In this document: in pieces, positions 27,327-35,739 of the stretch
Position numbering within the stretch: the first letter of the stretch is position 1
Layout of the letters: every line of letters starts with the position of its first letter
Assembly: GCA_030765405.1 (NCBI GenBank)
Contig: JAVCCP010000054.1
Coordinates: forward strand, 1 to 57,413
Origin: Candidatus Ancaeobacter aquaticus
GTDB taxonomy: Bacteria > Auribacterota > Ancaeobacteria > Ancaeobacterales > Ancaeobacteraceae
Length of the DNA: 57,413 nucleotides
Reading direction: 5' to 3'
Notes under the pieces: model-generated
Told to the model about the DNA's origin: nothing
Seen by the model: the letters and a program-made list of their open reading frames with translations, nothing else
Databases searched by the model: none
Translations under genes and position numbers: made by a program

Positions 27327-27941
27327 TTATTCAGGAACAATCAGTTCTTGTCCTACTCTTACCTTATTTGGATCGTCAATATCGTTTGCATCCATAAGTT
27401 CATCAATTGTTGTATTATAAGCGCTGGCAATCTCGGAAAGTGTTTCTCCCGACTGAATAACATGGATACCGTCTTTAGATGTTAATACGGATGATCGTTT
27501 TGATGATGTGCGTTTATGTGATGAAATCTTGCTGATTTGAGCCATAATACGCTCATTCTCACGGGTTACTTCATCAAGTACAGCATTAAGCCTATTGTTA
27601 AAGATTTTAGAGCTTTCTACTCGTTTAGTATCAGCCGAAACAACAGCGTTGTGCAGCTTTTTGAGTTTTTGCTCTATAACTGTATTGTTTTGTATAATAG
27701 ATGACTTAAGCTCAGCTAATTCTTTCTCGAGATCTTCAGTTTTTTTGTTCGCTTCAGCAACTTTCCACTTGACTTCATCCGTTACAGAGCGGGTCTTATA
27801 TAATTCTTCCGAAACATTTGACTTAATAGACTGAAACTCATCTTTTCTGACGACATCATTATCTGTTGCACACCCTGAGGTGAGAAAAAACGCCGTCAGA
27901 ATTAATGTATACATCGATATAGTTGTATTTTTATAATTCAT
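27327..27941 (-). CDS. LysM-domain lipoprotein-like protein with coiled coil
   Basis: 204 residues: an N-terminal signal with a lipoprotein-like end (FFLTSGC; Thr at -3 is unusual), a coiled-coil region of about 100 residues (heptad-like EVKWKVAEANKKTEDLEKEL), a short basic linker, and a C-terminal LysM domain (about 158-203, IQSGETLSEIASAYNTTIDE). LysM binds peptidoglycan glycans. It takes the place of cpoB/ybgF, the last gene of tol-pal operons, where a coiled-coil plus TPR protein is usual. A role in coordinating wall and outer membrane is inferred. It lies 29 bases after pal. Confidence 0.8.
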   Translation of the reverse strand: MNYKNTTISMYTLILTAFFLTSGCATDNDVVRKDEFQSIKSNVSEELYKTRSVTDEVKWKVAEANKKTEDLEKELAELKSSIIQNNTVIEQKLKKLHNAVVSADTKRVESSKIFNNRLNAVLDEVTRENERIMAQISKISSHKRTSSKRSSVLTSKDGIHVIQSGETLSEIASAYNTTIDELMDANDIDDPNKVRVGQELIVPE

Positions 27942-27970
27942 AGAATGTATAGTATCTTATCTTAATGCTA

Positions 27971-28468
27971 TTATTGAGATATTAGAAAATGCGCACGTCT
28001 ATTTTTATCCCATGCTTTCTTATCGTGTCCGCGATCTGCAGGATATTCTTCACCATAGCTGATAGTGTGTATCTTATTTGCCCCAACCCCCCAGTTTGAT
28101 ATGTACCGCCTTACTGCAAGAGCTCTATATTCTCCCAATGCAAGATTGTATTCTTTTGATCCACGTTCGTCACAGTGGCCTTCAACCATAACGTGTTTTT
28201 CAGGATTCTTTTTCATCCAACTGGCAATGTTTTTGAGTATTGCCTTAGAGTCATTGCGAATATCTGATTTATTGTAATCAAAATGTACATCCTGAAATTC
28301 TACGACGCCTTTCGGTTCGTAAAAGTTAATATTTATTTCGCTTAAAGGAATATCTTCAGGGCTGATAGCTGACTTATCTGTTGTTACTTTCTTCTTGGCG
28401 CATCCTGTTATTGAGAAGCATGCGATACCAATAATACACATTGAGAGAATAAAACGTTTTGCTATCAT
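27971..28468 (-). CDS. pal: Peptidoglycan-associated lipoprotein Pal
   Basis: About 165 residues. Signal peptide II with a normal lipobox (ITGC), then an OmpA-like domain: VHFDYNKSDIRNDS, EGHCDERGSKEYN, LGEYRALAVRRYI. Anchors the outer membrane to peptidoglycan and binds TolB. The ATG at 28468 is chosen because AAGGAGGT lies eight bases upstream; an in-frame TTG at 28504 would run into tolB. Fourth to fifth gene in the Tol block. Confidence 0.95.
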   Translation of the reverse strand: MIAKRFILSMCIIGIACFSITGCAKKKVTTDKSAISPEDIPLSEININFYEPKGVVEFQDVHFDYNKSDIRNDSKAILKNIASWMKKNPEKHVMVEGHCDERGSKEYNLALGEYRALAVRRYISNWGVGANKIHTISYGEEYPADRGHDKKAWDKNRRAHFLISQ

Positions 28469-28491
28469 GACCGGTACCTCCTTAGTTAAAT

Positions 28492-29808
28492 TTATTGTGA
28501 CCAATTAGGATTCAACGCATTAGACGGAATCTTGTCTAATTGTATCGGATTTTTATCATAAATATCAACAATATTTATTGATGGAACATGATTTTTTGTG
28601 GAAGTATAAATTATATGTCTTCCATCAGGTGCCCATGAAGGGTCTTCGTTATCAATTTTGTTAGACGTAATAGTGCTGGTAATGCCATTTTCCGAGTTAA
28701 TAGTATGTATTTGAAACTTTCTACCTATAAGGGAAGAATATGCGATTAAATCTCCTTTTGGAGACCATGCGGGAGCGGTATTGTATCCACCCCTAAAGGT
28801 CAATCGTCTCAGATTGGCTCCATTCTTGTTCATGATATATAATTGTGGAGAACCGCTTCTGTTTGATACAAAAACAATGTTATTGCCGTCGGGAGACCAT
28901 GAAGGGGAGGTGTCAATGCTGCGGCTGTGAGTAAGGCGTTTAAGTTTTCCTGTAGTGAGATTCTTGCTGTATATCTCTGGGTTACCGTCTCTACTTAACG
29001 TGAGAGCAATAACGGTACTGTTAGGAGCAAAAGTTGCGGTTGCGTTAAGTCCTGGGCTTGAAGATAATACTTTTCTAGTATTTTTAGCTAGATCAATAAT
29101 GAATATTTGGGGCTTATTATTTTTAAATGAAGTGTATAGGATCTTTGTCCCGTCAGGTGACCATTTTGGATAAAGGGCAATTGAATTATCATGGGTTAAT
29201 TTCTTTATGTTGTATCCGTCGTAATCCATTGAACATATTTCTCTTCCTTTACCGCTTTCCATAGCGAAAGTAATTTTTGATAGGGCAATGCCCTGCTCAC
29301 CGGTTATAGCTTTTACTATATCGTTGCTGACATGGTGCATAAGACGTCTTTTTTTTGAAAGACTGTCAGCATACAGCTTGTTAAATATTTTTTTGCCGTC
29401 ACTTACGGAATATACCGAGACCTGAACAGTGATATCGCTGTTATTCTCACTGTATGTTCCTTTGATTACCATATCAGCACCAATACGTTTCCATTCAGCA
29501 TAATTGATTCTTCCTGTTTTTGTATCAAGATGTTCGGTTTCTGCTACAAATGTGTGTTCTTTAACAGAGATAAAATACCCTGAGAGAACGAGATCATTCG
29601 AAAGGATCAAGCTTGCACGTGCTGCATTTGTCTTCATTTCTTTAGATCCGCTTTTAGGTGTAAAGTAGGGAACAGCAATTCGAATCTTATTGTAAAAGTT
29701 TTTTGAAATATTGAGATACACTTCCTGAGCACTGTGGGTAGAGTAGGGTAGTAAAAGACTCAAGATCGTAAATATAACAAATAATCTGAAAGATTTTTTC
29801 GCAAGCAT
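28492..29808 (-). CDS. tolB: Tol-Pal system protein TolB
   Basis: 438 residues with a signal peptide (ends THSAQ). The N-terminal domain (about 30-170) is followed by a six-bladed beta propeller with repeated blades: PKWSPDGTKILYTS, PSWSPDGNNIVFVS, PAWSPKGDLIAYSS, PSWAPDGRHIIYTS. Periplasmic; it bridges Pal and TolA. The gene follows the tolA/tonB-like gene by 17 bases. Confidence 0.95.
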   Translation of the reverse strand: MLAKKSFRLFVIFTILSLLLPYSTHSAQEVYLNISKNFYNKIRIAVPYFTPKSGSKEMKTNAARASLILSNDLVLSGYFISVKEHTFVAETEHLDTKTGRINYAEWKRIGADMVIKGTYSENNSDITVQVSVYSVSDGKKIFNKLYADSLSKKRRLMHHVSNDIVKAITGEQGIALSKITFAMESGKGREICSMDYDGYNIKKLTHDNSIALYPKWSPDGTKILYTSFKNNKPQIFIIDLAKNTRKVLSSSPGLNATATFAPNSTVIALTLSRDGNPEIYSKNLTTGKLKRLTHSRSIDTSPSWSPDGNNIVFVSNRSGSPQLYIMNKNGANLRRLTFRGGYNTAPAWSPKGDLIAYSSLIGRKFQIHTINSENGITSTITSNKIDNEDPSWAPDGRHIIYTSTKNHVPSINIVDIYDKNPIQLDKIPSNALNPNWSQ

Positions 29809-29825
29809 GAGTGTGTTTTTCCGTT

Positions 29826-30569
29826 TTACTTATTTAAATCAAATTTAATGTTAATGTCAAGGTATTCACCTTTATATTCTGGGGGTAACGGTGGAAACGG
29901 TTCTGCATCCTTTACTGCTTTAATGACAGATGCATTTACCTCTTTTCTGTAACAGGCTTCTTTGATCTTTAGTTTTGATACTTTTCCATCTCTATAAACT
30001 CTAAAAAAGACTACGGCTGATAAGGTGTTGTCAGGGATTATGAGCCCGCTTGGTTCTTCCCAGTTTTTAGATATTTTTTTGTGTAAGACATCAAGATACC
30101 ATGCGAATGGGAGATTTGAGATATTTTTCTTTCCGATGTCAATTTTAAGCGTCTTTTTTTGTGTTGGTTCTTTCTGGGGGGTAGGTGTGACATCTTCAAC
30201 TTGTGAAAGCCGTTTCTCAAGCCTTTCTTTAAGTGTTGGGGGCTTCTTTTTTTTGATGGTTCTTTTCTTCTTCCTTTTTGAATAGACGTTTTTAGATATT
30301 TTTTTGCGTTGTGGGTTTCTCTTAACTGTTTTTTTTGTAGTTTGTTTGATAGCTTTTTTCTTGGCCGCTGGTTTTTCGGTTTTTAGAGGTTGTATTTGCG
30401 AAAGATTGATGGGTTGTACCGGAACAAAATAATATTTGTGAGCGGTCATGCTTGATACAGCAATAATAATGGTTATAACCGTGCAATGAAGCACTGCCGA
30501 CACTGATGCAGCTTTTTTTGTTTCTGTATCAATACACTTTTTTATGAAGGTAACGATTGTACGAAACAT
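29826..30569 (-). CDS. TolA/TonB-like energy transducer
   Basis: 247 residues: an N-terminal membrane helix (about 22-44), a Lys/Pro/Arg-rich periplasmic spacer (about 55-125, with KKKRTIKKKKPP), and a C-terminal TonB/TolA-type domain (ISKNWEEPSG, VVFFRVYRDGKVSKLKI, AVKDAEPFPPLP). By position between tolR and tolB it serves as TolA, although the spacer is short for TolA and looks TonB-like. The start overlaps the tolR stop by one base (TAATG). Confidence 0.85.
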   Translation of the reverse strand: MFRTIVTFIKKCIDTETKKAASVSAVLHCTVITIIIAVSSMTAHKYYFVPVQPINLSQIQPLKTEKPAAKKKAIKQTTKKTVKRNPQRKKISKNVYSKRKKKRTIKKKKPPTLKERLEKRLSQVEDVTPTPQKEPTQKKTLKIDIGKKNISNLPFAWYLDVLHKKISKNWEEPSGLIIPDNTLSAVVFFRVYRDGKVSKLKIKEACYRKEVNASVIKAVKDAEPFPPLPPEYKGEYLDINIKFDLNK

Positions 30570-30988
30570 TATTTTCTTATTTTTCTCTTTTCGGTAGCTA
30601 TACCGGTATTATGCAGTCCGGCGTTTCTGAGCATGTCCAGTACGGTGACAACAGTTTTAAATCTAAGATCTTTATCTGCTCGAATGACAATAAATGATTC
30701 TGGTTTCGTTTTAGCTAGGTAATCAAGCCGTTTTTTGAGGTCCTCTAATGTAAGCCGTGTCTCACCAAAATAGATCTTGTTGTCTTCAGCGATCGATATC
30801 GTAAGATTATCTGGACTGGCAAGTTTCTTTGTTGTTGCCTTCGGTAATCTTACTTTTATGCCTTGCTGTATTATTGGTGCCACGATTAAAAATATGATCA
30901 GAAGTACGAGTGTTACATCGACAAGCGAGGTAACATTAATTTCACTTCTTAATGCTGAGGGGGTTCTACTCCATTGTGTTCTTCTCAT
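30569..30988 (-). CDS. tolR: ExbD/TolR-type proton channel subunit
   Basis: 139 residues: one N-terminal membrane helix containing the conserved Asp (INVTSLVDVTLVLLIIFLI) and a periplasmic domain ending in RADKDLRFKTVVTVLDMLRNAG. Partner of TolQ in the proton-driven motor. Lies 47 bases after tolQ and overlaps the tolA-like gene. Confidence 0.93.
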   Translation of the reverse strand: MRRTQWSRTPSALRSEINVTSLVDVTLVLLIIFLIVAPIIQQGIKVRLPKATTKKLASPDNLTISIAEDNKIYFGETRLTLEDLKKRLDYLAKTKPESFIVIRADKDLRFKTVVTVLDMLRNAGLHNTGIATEKRKIRK

Positions 30989-31035
30989 TATTAACCTGCG
31001 GTTCGGAACATTTTACCTATACAATTTATATAAAC

Positions 31036-31710
31036 CTAATTTTGCATATACAGTTTTTCTATAGTCGAAATATATTCTGAAGCAAAATTATCCATTTCAG
31101 TCGTGAGTGCTCGTACTCTATCAACAAGATAGTTATATGCAATCATTGCCGGTATAGCTACGGCAAGACCGGCCGCGGTTGTTATTAAAGCTTCTGCTAT
31201 TCCCGGAGCGATAACTTCGATATTACCTGATCCTTCTATGCCGATCATTCTGAAAGCGCCCATAATACCCCATACTGTGCCGAAAAGGCCGATAAATGGA
31301 CACGCACTCGATGCTGTTGCAAGAATAATGAGCGATTTTTCGAGCTGCATTATCTGGTCTGCAATAGTCCTTTTAAGTGAATTTTCTATGCCGTCAAGCT
31401 GGACTATTGATAGTCTGCCGTTTGTGTTGTTCATATGGTAAAAAAGATCTTTGCATCCTTCATGATATATTATCTCAAGAGGGGAGCTCGTAACGAGGGT
31501 CTCTTTCTCGTTAAACAAATGAAGAGGGTTGTTCGGATCGTTTCTGTATGAACGCAAAAATGTTCTAGATGTGTTTTGCGCATTCCTGATTGTCTTAAAT
31601 TTTAATACAATTATTGCCCATACATAGATTGAAATAATAAAGAGCAGGATAAGAATAGTTATTCCCATCCATCCCGAAGATTTTATTGCAGAAAAAAGGG
31701 CGTTATCCAT
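31036..31710 (-). CDS. tolQ: MotA/TolQ/ExbB-type proton channel protein
   Basis: 224 residues with three membrane helices (about 14-36, 128-150, 165-187). The motifs GLFGTVWGIMGAFRMIG and AEALITTAAGLAVAIPAMIAYNYL are characteristic of TolQ/ExbB. First gene of the Tol block, with AGGAG upstream and a promoter 47-74 bases upstream. Confidence 0.94.
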   Translation of the reverse strand: MDNALFSAIKSSGWMGITILILLFIISIYVWAIIVLKFKTIRNAQNTSRTFLRSYRNDPNNPLHLFNEKETLVTSSPLEIIYHEGCKDLFYHMNNTNGRLSIVQLDGIENSLKRTIADQIMQLEKSLIILATASSACPFIGLFGTVWGIMGAFRMIGIEGSGNIEVIAPGIAEALITTAAGLAVAIPAMIAYNYLVDRVRALTTEMDNFASEYISTIEKLYMQN

Positions 31711-31756
31711 ACATTATGTCTCCTGAAAATTGTTTGCCGTTCCACACATAGTATAT

Positions 31757-31784
31757 AGTATAAAGCAAATCTTTGATTAGTCAA
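31757..31784 (-). promoter_or_regulatory. Promoter of the tol-pal operon
   Basis: On the minus strand TTGACT (31784-31779), a 16-base spacer and TATACT (31762-31757); each hexamer is one base off consensus. It lies in the divergent gap shared with the 31862 gene. Confidence 0.62.
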
Positions 31785-31861
31785 AGGCTAATGTTTTGGA
31801 TTTGACGGAAATGAAATTAGAGTGTATGATGCTAGTTCTTTCATACACAAAAGAGGATAAA

Positions 31862-32332
31862 ATGGATAGTTTAAGCCCATATTTAGAGTTTTTGATACCG
31901 CATGAGTTGATACATCTTTCCGTGGCGGTATTATTCGGAATACTGATTTACCGCTGGTATGAATCTTTTCATCTGGTAGCGCTTTTGATAGGGATATCCC
32001 TCTTTATGGATGTTGACCATTTGTTTGATTGCGTGATGGCATTAGGCAGTAATTTTAATGTTAAGGATATGGTTCAGGGGACATACTGGGCTCATACGGA
32101 TAAACTCTTTGTGCTTTTGCATTCATGGGAGTTACTCATACCGGTGTGGGTCATATGCTGTATTAAGAAGAGGTTTGATATCGGAGTCACGATAACACTA
32201 GCATTTTTGGGTCATATTCTTGTTGATCAGTTCACCTACACGATGCATCCATTAGCATACTCATTTATCTATAGAATGCTTCATGGATTTAAATCAGCGT
32301 ATTTTACCGGTGAGTCATTTTTACTACACTGA
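31862..32332 (+). CDS. Small multi-spanning membrane protein, possibly YdjM/DUF457-like hydrolase
   Basis: About 156 residues with three to four membrane helices and conserved-looking acidic and His residues: HELIH, FMDVDHLFD, YWAHTDK and LGHILVDQFTY. This resembles the small inner-membrane metal-dependent hydrolase families related to YdjM, but I cannot confirm it. The ATG at 31862 with GAGG five bases upstream is chosen over in-frame TTG 31796 and ATG 31811. It diverges from tolQ and converges with the next gene. Confidence 0.6.
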   Translation: MDSLSPYLEFLIPHELIHLSVAVLFGILIYRWYESFHLVALLIGISLFMDVDHLFDCVMALGSNFNVKDMVQGTYWAHTDKLFVLLHSWELLIPVWVICCIKKRFDIGVTITLAFLGHILVDQFTYTMHPLAYSFIYRMLHGFKSAYFTGESFLLH

Positions 32333-32348
32333 CATTTGTGATGATGTT

Positions 32349-32594
32349 CTATTTTTTCTTAGAAAATAGTTTTTTAATAAGGATCAATTCACCCATTTCG
32401 TTTTTCTCAATATTGTGACCTACATACTGCAGAACGTATCCGAGAATAAAAATTAATACACCTAAAAGAACTGATACTTTCATTGCAATGATACCGGCAA
32501 CAAAGGTTAGAGGTATCCCTATTGCATGAAGTACAGCATTTATTGGATGTTTGTGCCGTGAACACCAGATTTCAATTCCTTTTTTTAGATCCAT
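32349..32594 (-). CDS. DUF962/Mpo1-like small membrane protein
   Basis: 81 residues. WCSRHKHPINAVLHAIGIP at the N terminus and YVLQYVGHNIEKNE after two hydrophobic segments match the DUF962 (Mpo1) pattern of paired His motifs. Eukaryotic Mpo1 is an iron-dependent fatty-acid alpha-dioxygenase; bacterial members are uncharacterised. The protein is shorter than fungal members. AAGGAAAC lies before its ATG. An inverted repeat (32617-32650) lies just upstream. Confidence 0.7.
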   Translation of the reverse strand: MDLKKGIEIWCSRHKHPINAVLHAIGIPLTFVAGIIAMKVSVLLGVLIFILGYVLQYVGHNIEKNEMGELILIKKLFSKKK

Positions 32595-32616
32595 AATGTT
32601 TCCTTTCTATATAATT

Positions 32617-32650
32617 AATATTAAGTATGATTTAAAGTGTACTTAATATT
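32617..32650. promoter_or_regulatory. Operator-like inverted repeat upstream of the DUF962 gene
   Basis: AATATTAAGTA at 32617-32627 and TACTTAATATT at 32640-32650 are perfect 11-base arms with a 12-base gap, 23 bases upstream of the minus-strand start codon. It could be an operator or a hairpin leader. Confidence 0.45.
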
Positions 32651-32822
32651 GTATGAATAGTCAAAGATTTTGTATTTCGTTTAATATGTGCTTGTATGTG
32701 TTGCGTTAAATTGCATATAACAATCTAAAGTTATGTTAGTATATCTTATGTTGGTATAAAGTATGTTTAGTTGTAATATATATGGTATAGATAATATAGA
32801 ATGCATTAAGTAAGAAATAATA

Positions 32823-32851
32823 TTGACAAGATTGAATAGATTGTGCATAAT
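32823..32851 (+). promoter_or_regulatory. Promoter of the HTH gene pair
   Basis: TTGACA (32823-32828, perfect), 17-base spacer, CATAAT (32846-32851, five of six). The start codon lies 30 bases further on. The rest of the gap (32651-32822) is very AT-rich with no coding signal I can support. Confidence 0.7.
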
Positions 32852-32881
32852 TGCATTTAATAAAAATAAGAGGGGATAAAA

Positions 32882-33121
32882 TTGAAGCTTTTAACCGTTA
32901 AAGAAACAGCAGATATCTTAAGATGTTCTCAGGAACATGTAAGACGACTTTTAAGGGCTGGTAAGCTTAGGGGTTTCAGTGAGGGACGGAGAAGCGGGTT
33001 CAGGATTTTAGAAAAAGACCTTGAAGAATATGTTGCTAAAAAGATACGTGATGCAATGCTTAATAAAGAGAATCTGCCTTCAGAATCAGAAGGCACTTCA
33101 GATACAACGGAGGGACATTAA
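32882..33121 (+). CDS. Excisionase/MerR-type HTH DNA-binding protein
   Basis: 79 residues. LLTVKETADILRCSQEHVRRLLRAGKL followed by GFRILEKDLEEYVAKK is the HTH_17 (excisionase family, winged-helix MerR-like) pattern; it binds DNA. TTG at 32882 is the start, with AGAGGGG upstream; no ATG is available. A short Ser/Glu-rich tail follows. The stop overlaps the next ATG (TAATG at 33119-33123). No integrase is near, so it is probably a small regulator rather than a phage excisionase. Confidence 0.82.
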   Translation: MKLLTVKETADILRCSQEHVRRLLRAGKLRGFSEGRRSGFRILEKDLEEYVAKKIRDAMLNKENLPSESEGTSDTTEGH

Positions 33122-33318
33122 TGATTAACGGAATGGATCCTATATATAATTTGTGGAATTTGGTTTTTAAAACCGGGAAAAAAGAGCAGGATGCTCAGTC
33201 AAAAATGAGGGTTCCGCGCACATATAAAAATAAAGATGAGGAACTTTCAGATATTTATAAAAAACAAATGGCATTGATTCTTGACGGCCCTGATCGAAAA
33301 GGGTGGAGAAATCGTTAG
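33121..33318 (+). CDS. Small charged protein of unknown function coupled to the HTH gene
   Basis: 65 residues, not recognised. Rich in Lys, Asp, Gln and Arg with no membrane segment (MDPIYNLWNLVFKTG at the N terminus; LILDGPDRKGWRNR at the C terminus). GGAGGG lies just upstream and the start codon shares a base with the stop of the HTH gene, so translation is likely coupled and the ORF is probably real. It could be a partner or effector of the HTH protein. A terminator follows. Confidence 0.6.
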   Translation: MINGMDPIYNLWNLVFKTGKKEQDAQSKMRVPRTYKNKDEELSDIYKKQMALILDGPDRKGWRNR

Positions 33319-33348
33319 AGATTTTTAGAGTGTTGATGGTATACTACA

Positions 33349-33394
33349 ACGGTACGAGAGTGTCTGCGATGCATACGCTTGTATCGTTTTTTTT
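33349..33394 (+). terminator. Rho-independent terminator after the HTH gene pair
   Basis: ACGGTACGAG (33349-33358) pairs with CTTGTATCGT (with two G-U pairs), the inner part pairs further (GTGT with GCATAC region), and a run of eight T follows. Confidence 0.65.
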
Positions 33395-33442
33395 ATTATG
33401 TATAAATAATCCAAAGTAAAAAACATATAGAAAGGTATTCGA

Positions 33443-34429
33443 ATGAAAACATTAATTACCGGTGCAACAGGTCTAGTGGGAAGTAATCTTGTTGAAAGAC
33501 TCAGTAAAGACAGTAATAACACAATGAGAGTTATTGTACGAAAAGACAGTGATCAGTCATTCCTCAAAACTCTTCCTAATATTGAATTCTATTATGGTGA
33601 TATTAGAGATGCGTCGTCACTTGCTGATGCGTTTAAAGATATTGATGTCGTGTTTCATTGTGCTGCACTCGTGAGTGATTGGGCAAGCAGGGAAGAAATG
33701 TATGATGTTAATGTAAATGGTCTCAAAAATATGATGGATGGTGCGCTTAAAGCGAACATTCAAAGGTTTGTCTACGTTTCTTCAATGGTTGTTCTCGGGA
33801 TGGACCCGCAGGACCATCTTGATGAGCTCGCACCGTATGTTCATACCGGCGACAATTATAATTATACTAAGATCGAAGCTGAAAAATTGGCTTTAAAATA
33901 TTGTATGGATAAAAACCTCAAGATAGTTATTATTCGACCGCCATATATTTACGGGCCGCGTGATCGGCAGTTATTTCCACGTGTGTTGAAGTATCTTGAA
34001 AACGGTAAATATACTTATATTGACGGGGGAAACAATCCGCTTAATTTAGTGTATGTCGGTAATCTCGTTGATGCCTTGATTAAGGCCGCTACAGTCGAAA
34101 ATGCGCCGGCAAATATTTATCATATTACTGACGGAGAAGATATCACCAGAAGAGAACTTATTGAAACAATGTGCGACGTACTTGGATACAAAAAACCTCA
34201 AAAATCAATGTCACTAAAATTTGCACGTATTGTTTCAGATATACTCGAGTTTGTGAGCAAAGCTTGTAAATCTAAAACAGCTCCAATACTGAATAAGTTT
34301 CGCATAAAGTTTATGTCTACACCGCTTACATTTAATATTACGAAGGCAAGGGAGCAGCTTGGATATAATCCACGTTCTACACGTGAGTGTATAAAAGAAA
34401 CACTTGAATCTCTAAAAGATAGCAAATAA
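33443..34429 (+). CDS. NAD-dependent epimerase/dehydratase (extended SDR)
   Basis: 328 residues. Rossmann nucleotide-binding motif TGATGLVGSN at the N terminus, YGDIRD and the active-site YxxxK in YNYTKIEAEK; PPYIYGPRDR and NPLNLVYVGNLVDA are typical of extended SDRs acting on sugar nucleotides, sterol-like or polyketide substrates. Substrate not determinable. AAAGG precedes the ATG. It has no obvious operon partner. Confidence 0.88.
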   Translation: MKTLITGATGLVGSNLVERLSKDSNNTMRVIVRKDSDQSFLKTLPNIEFYYGDIRDASSLADAFKDIDVVFHCAALVSDWASREEMYDVNVNGLKNMMDGALKANIQRFVYVSSMVVLGMDPQDHLDELAPYVHTGDNYNYTKIEAEKLALKYCMDKNLKIVIIRPPYIYGPRDRQLFPRVLKYLENGKYTYIDGGNNPLNLVYVGNLVDALIKAATVENAPANIYHITDGEDITRRELIETMCDVLGYKKPQKSMSLKFARIVSDILEFVSKACKSKTAPILNKFRIKFMSTPLTFNITKAREQLGYNPRSTRECIKETLESLKDSK

Positions 34430-34431
34430 AC

Positions 34432-34455
34432 AGATACTTCGTATCTTTCTATTTG
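34432..34455 (+). terminator. Weak hairpin after the SDR gene
   Basis: AGATAC (34432-34437) and GTATCT (34441-34446) pair around a TTC loop, followed by TTCTATTT; AAATA and TATTT extend the stem imperfectly. A weak terminator is possible. Confidence 0.35.
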
Positions 34456-34548
34456 TGGATTGTCTCTTGTTATTAAATATCATGAAATGATTGTCTTGTG
34501 AATCCTCATTGAGAGTTTTAAAGTAAAAGTCTCGAAGAGACAAAAAAA

Positions 34549-34577
34549 TTGACAAGATACTTATTCACGATTACACT
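34549..34577 (+). promoter_or_regulatory. Promoter of the gcv operon
   Basis: TTGACA (34549-34554, perfect), 17-base spacer, TACACT (34572-34577, four of six). The gcvT start codon is 50 bases further on. I see no glycine riboswitch motifs in the leader. Confidence 0.55.
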
Positions 34578-34626
34578 ACTGCTATCCTTGTAAGTTATAA
34601 CCAGATTTTTGTATAGGAACAAGTTA

Positions 34627-35739
34627 ATGCATATGAAACGCACACCTCTATATGATGCTCATATAAAACATAATGCGAGCATAGTCAATTTTAATGGCTG
34701 GGAAATGCCTATCCAATACGAAGGGATTATTGCTGAACATAATGCTGTACGTCAAAGCGTCGGTATTTTTGATATATGTCACATGGGTGTTATTGAGATC
34801 ACGGGTAAAGATGCATTATTTTTTTGTCAATATATCATAACTAATGATGTTTCAAAGATAAGTGATGGCAAAGCTATCTATTCACCGGTTTGTAATGAAC
34901 GCGGTGGAACGGTAGATGATGTGCTTTTGTATAGGTACAATACAGAAAAATTCAGATTTGTGGTGAATGCAGCAAATATCGAGAAAGATTATGATTGGCT
35001 CTCACTGCAAAAAGGTGATTATAAAGTTGAAATAAAAAACCTTAGCGCTAATTTGGGAATACTTGCAGTGCAGGGGCCTAACACAATGCCACTTTTTGAT
35101 TCGCTTTTTGGTAGGGCAGTGCAATCACTTCCATATTATGGTTTTGTTGATATAGACATAGATAACCAGCCAGTACAGATATCGCGTACAGGGTACACGG
35201 GAGAAGTTGGTTTTGAGCTATACTTTAAAAGAGAGCATGCTCGCACTTATTGGGATCTATTGTATGATAAAGGAAAAAAATATGGAATTAAACCCATAGG
35301 TCTCGGTGCACGTGATACTTTGCGGCTTGAAATGGCATACAGCTTATACGGTCATGAACTTACAGACAATATTTCACCTCTTCAAGCGGGATTGGCATGG
35401 ACAATTGCGTTTAATAAAGATACTTTTATTGGAAAAGAAGCGTTACTGAAAGAGAAGGAAGCAGGTGTTACTCAAAAGCTCATTGCTTTTAAAATGACCG
35501 ATCGGTCAATTCCGCGTGCGGGTAACGCAATAAAAAATATGGGAAAGAAAATTGGCTTTGTTTCTAGCGGAACATTTTCTCCGTCTTTAAGGATAGGGAT
35601 AGGACTTGGGTATGTTGATAGCCATTATGCGGTAAGAAACAGTCAGATCACTATAGAGGCGCGAGGAAGAGATAGCATCGCTAAAATCGTGAAACCGCCT
35701 TTTTATGAAAAAAAAGTTAAACAGAGGAGGAAAGATTGA
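34627..35739 (+). CDS. gcvT: Glycine cleavage system T protein (aminomethyltransferase)
   Basis: About 370 residues. Transfers the aminomethyl carbon from lipoyl-H protein to tetrahydrofolate. Motifs: TPLYDAHIKHNASIVNFNGWEMPIQY near the N terminus (shown in parts), FDICHMGVIEI, GTVDDVLLYRY, SRTGYTGEVGFELY, LGARDTLRLEMAY. The ATG at 34627 has AGGA upstream; a TTG at 34609 and ATG at 34633 are also in frame. First of four gcv genes; its stop overlaps gcvH. Confidence 0.95.
   Translation: MHMKRTPLYDAHIKHNASIVNFNGWEMPIQYEGIIAEHNAVRQSVGIFDICHMGVIEITGKDALFFCQYIITNDVSKISDGKAIYSPVCNERGGTVDDVLLYRYNTEKFRFVVNAANIEKDYDWLSLQKGDYKVEIKNLSANLGILAVQGPNTMPLFDSLFGRAVQSLPYYGFVDIDIDNQPVQISRTGYTGEVGFELYFKREHARTYWDLLYDKGKKYGIKPIGLGARDTLRLEMAYSLYGHELTDNISPLQAGLAWTIAFNKDTFIGKEALLKEKEAGVTQKLIAFKMTDRSIPRAGNAIKNMGKKIGFVSSGTFSPSLRIGIGLGYVDSHYAVRNSQITIEARGRDSIAKIVKPPFYEKKVKQRRKD

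Noticed and set aside
32595-32822. Additional small gene in the AT-rich gap before the HTH gene
   Set aside because: No frame with a start, ribosome binding site and coding-like composition could be supported; only an inverted repeat stands out.
34430-34626. Glycine riboswitch upstream of gcvT
   Set aside because: The leader lacks the conserved glycine aptamer blocks I looked for; only a promoter and weak hairpins are visible.
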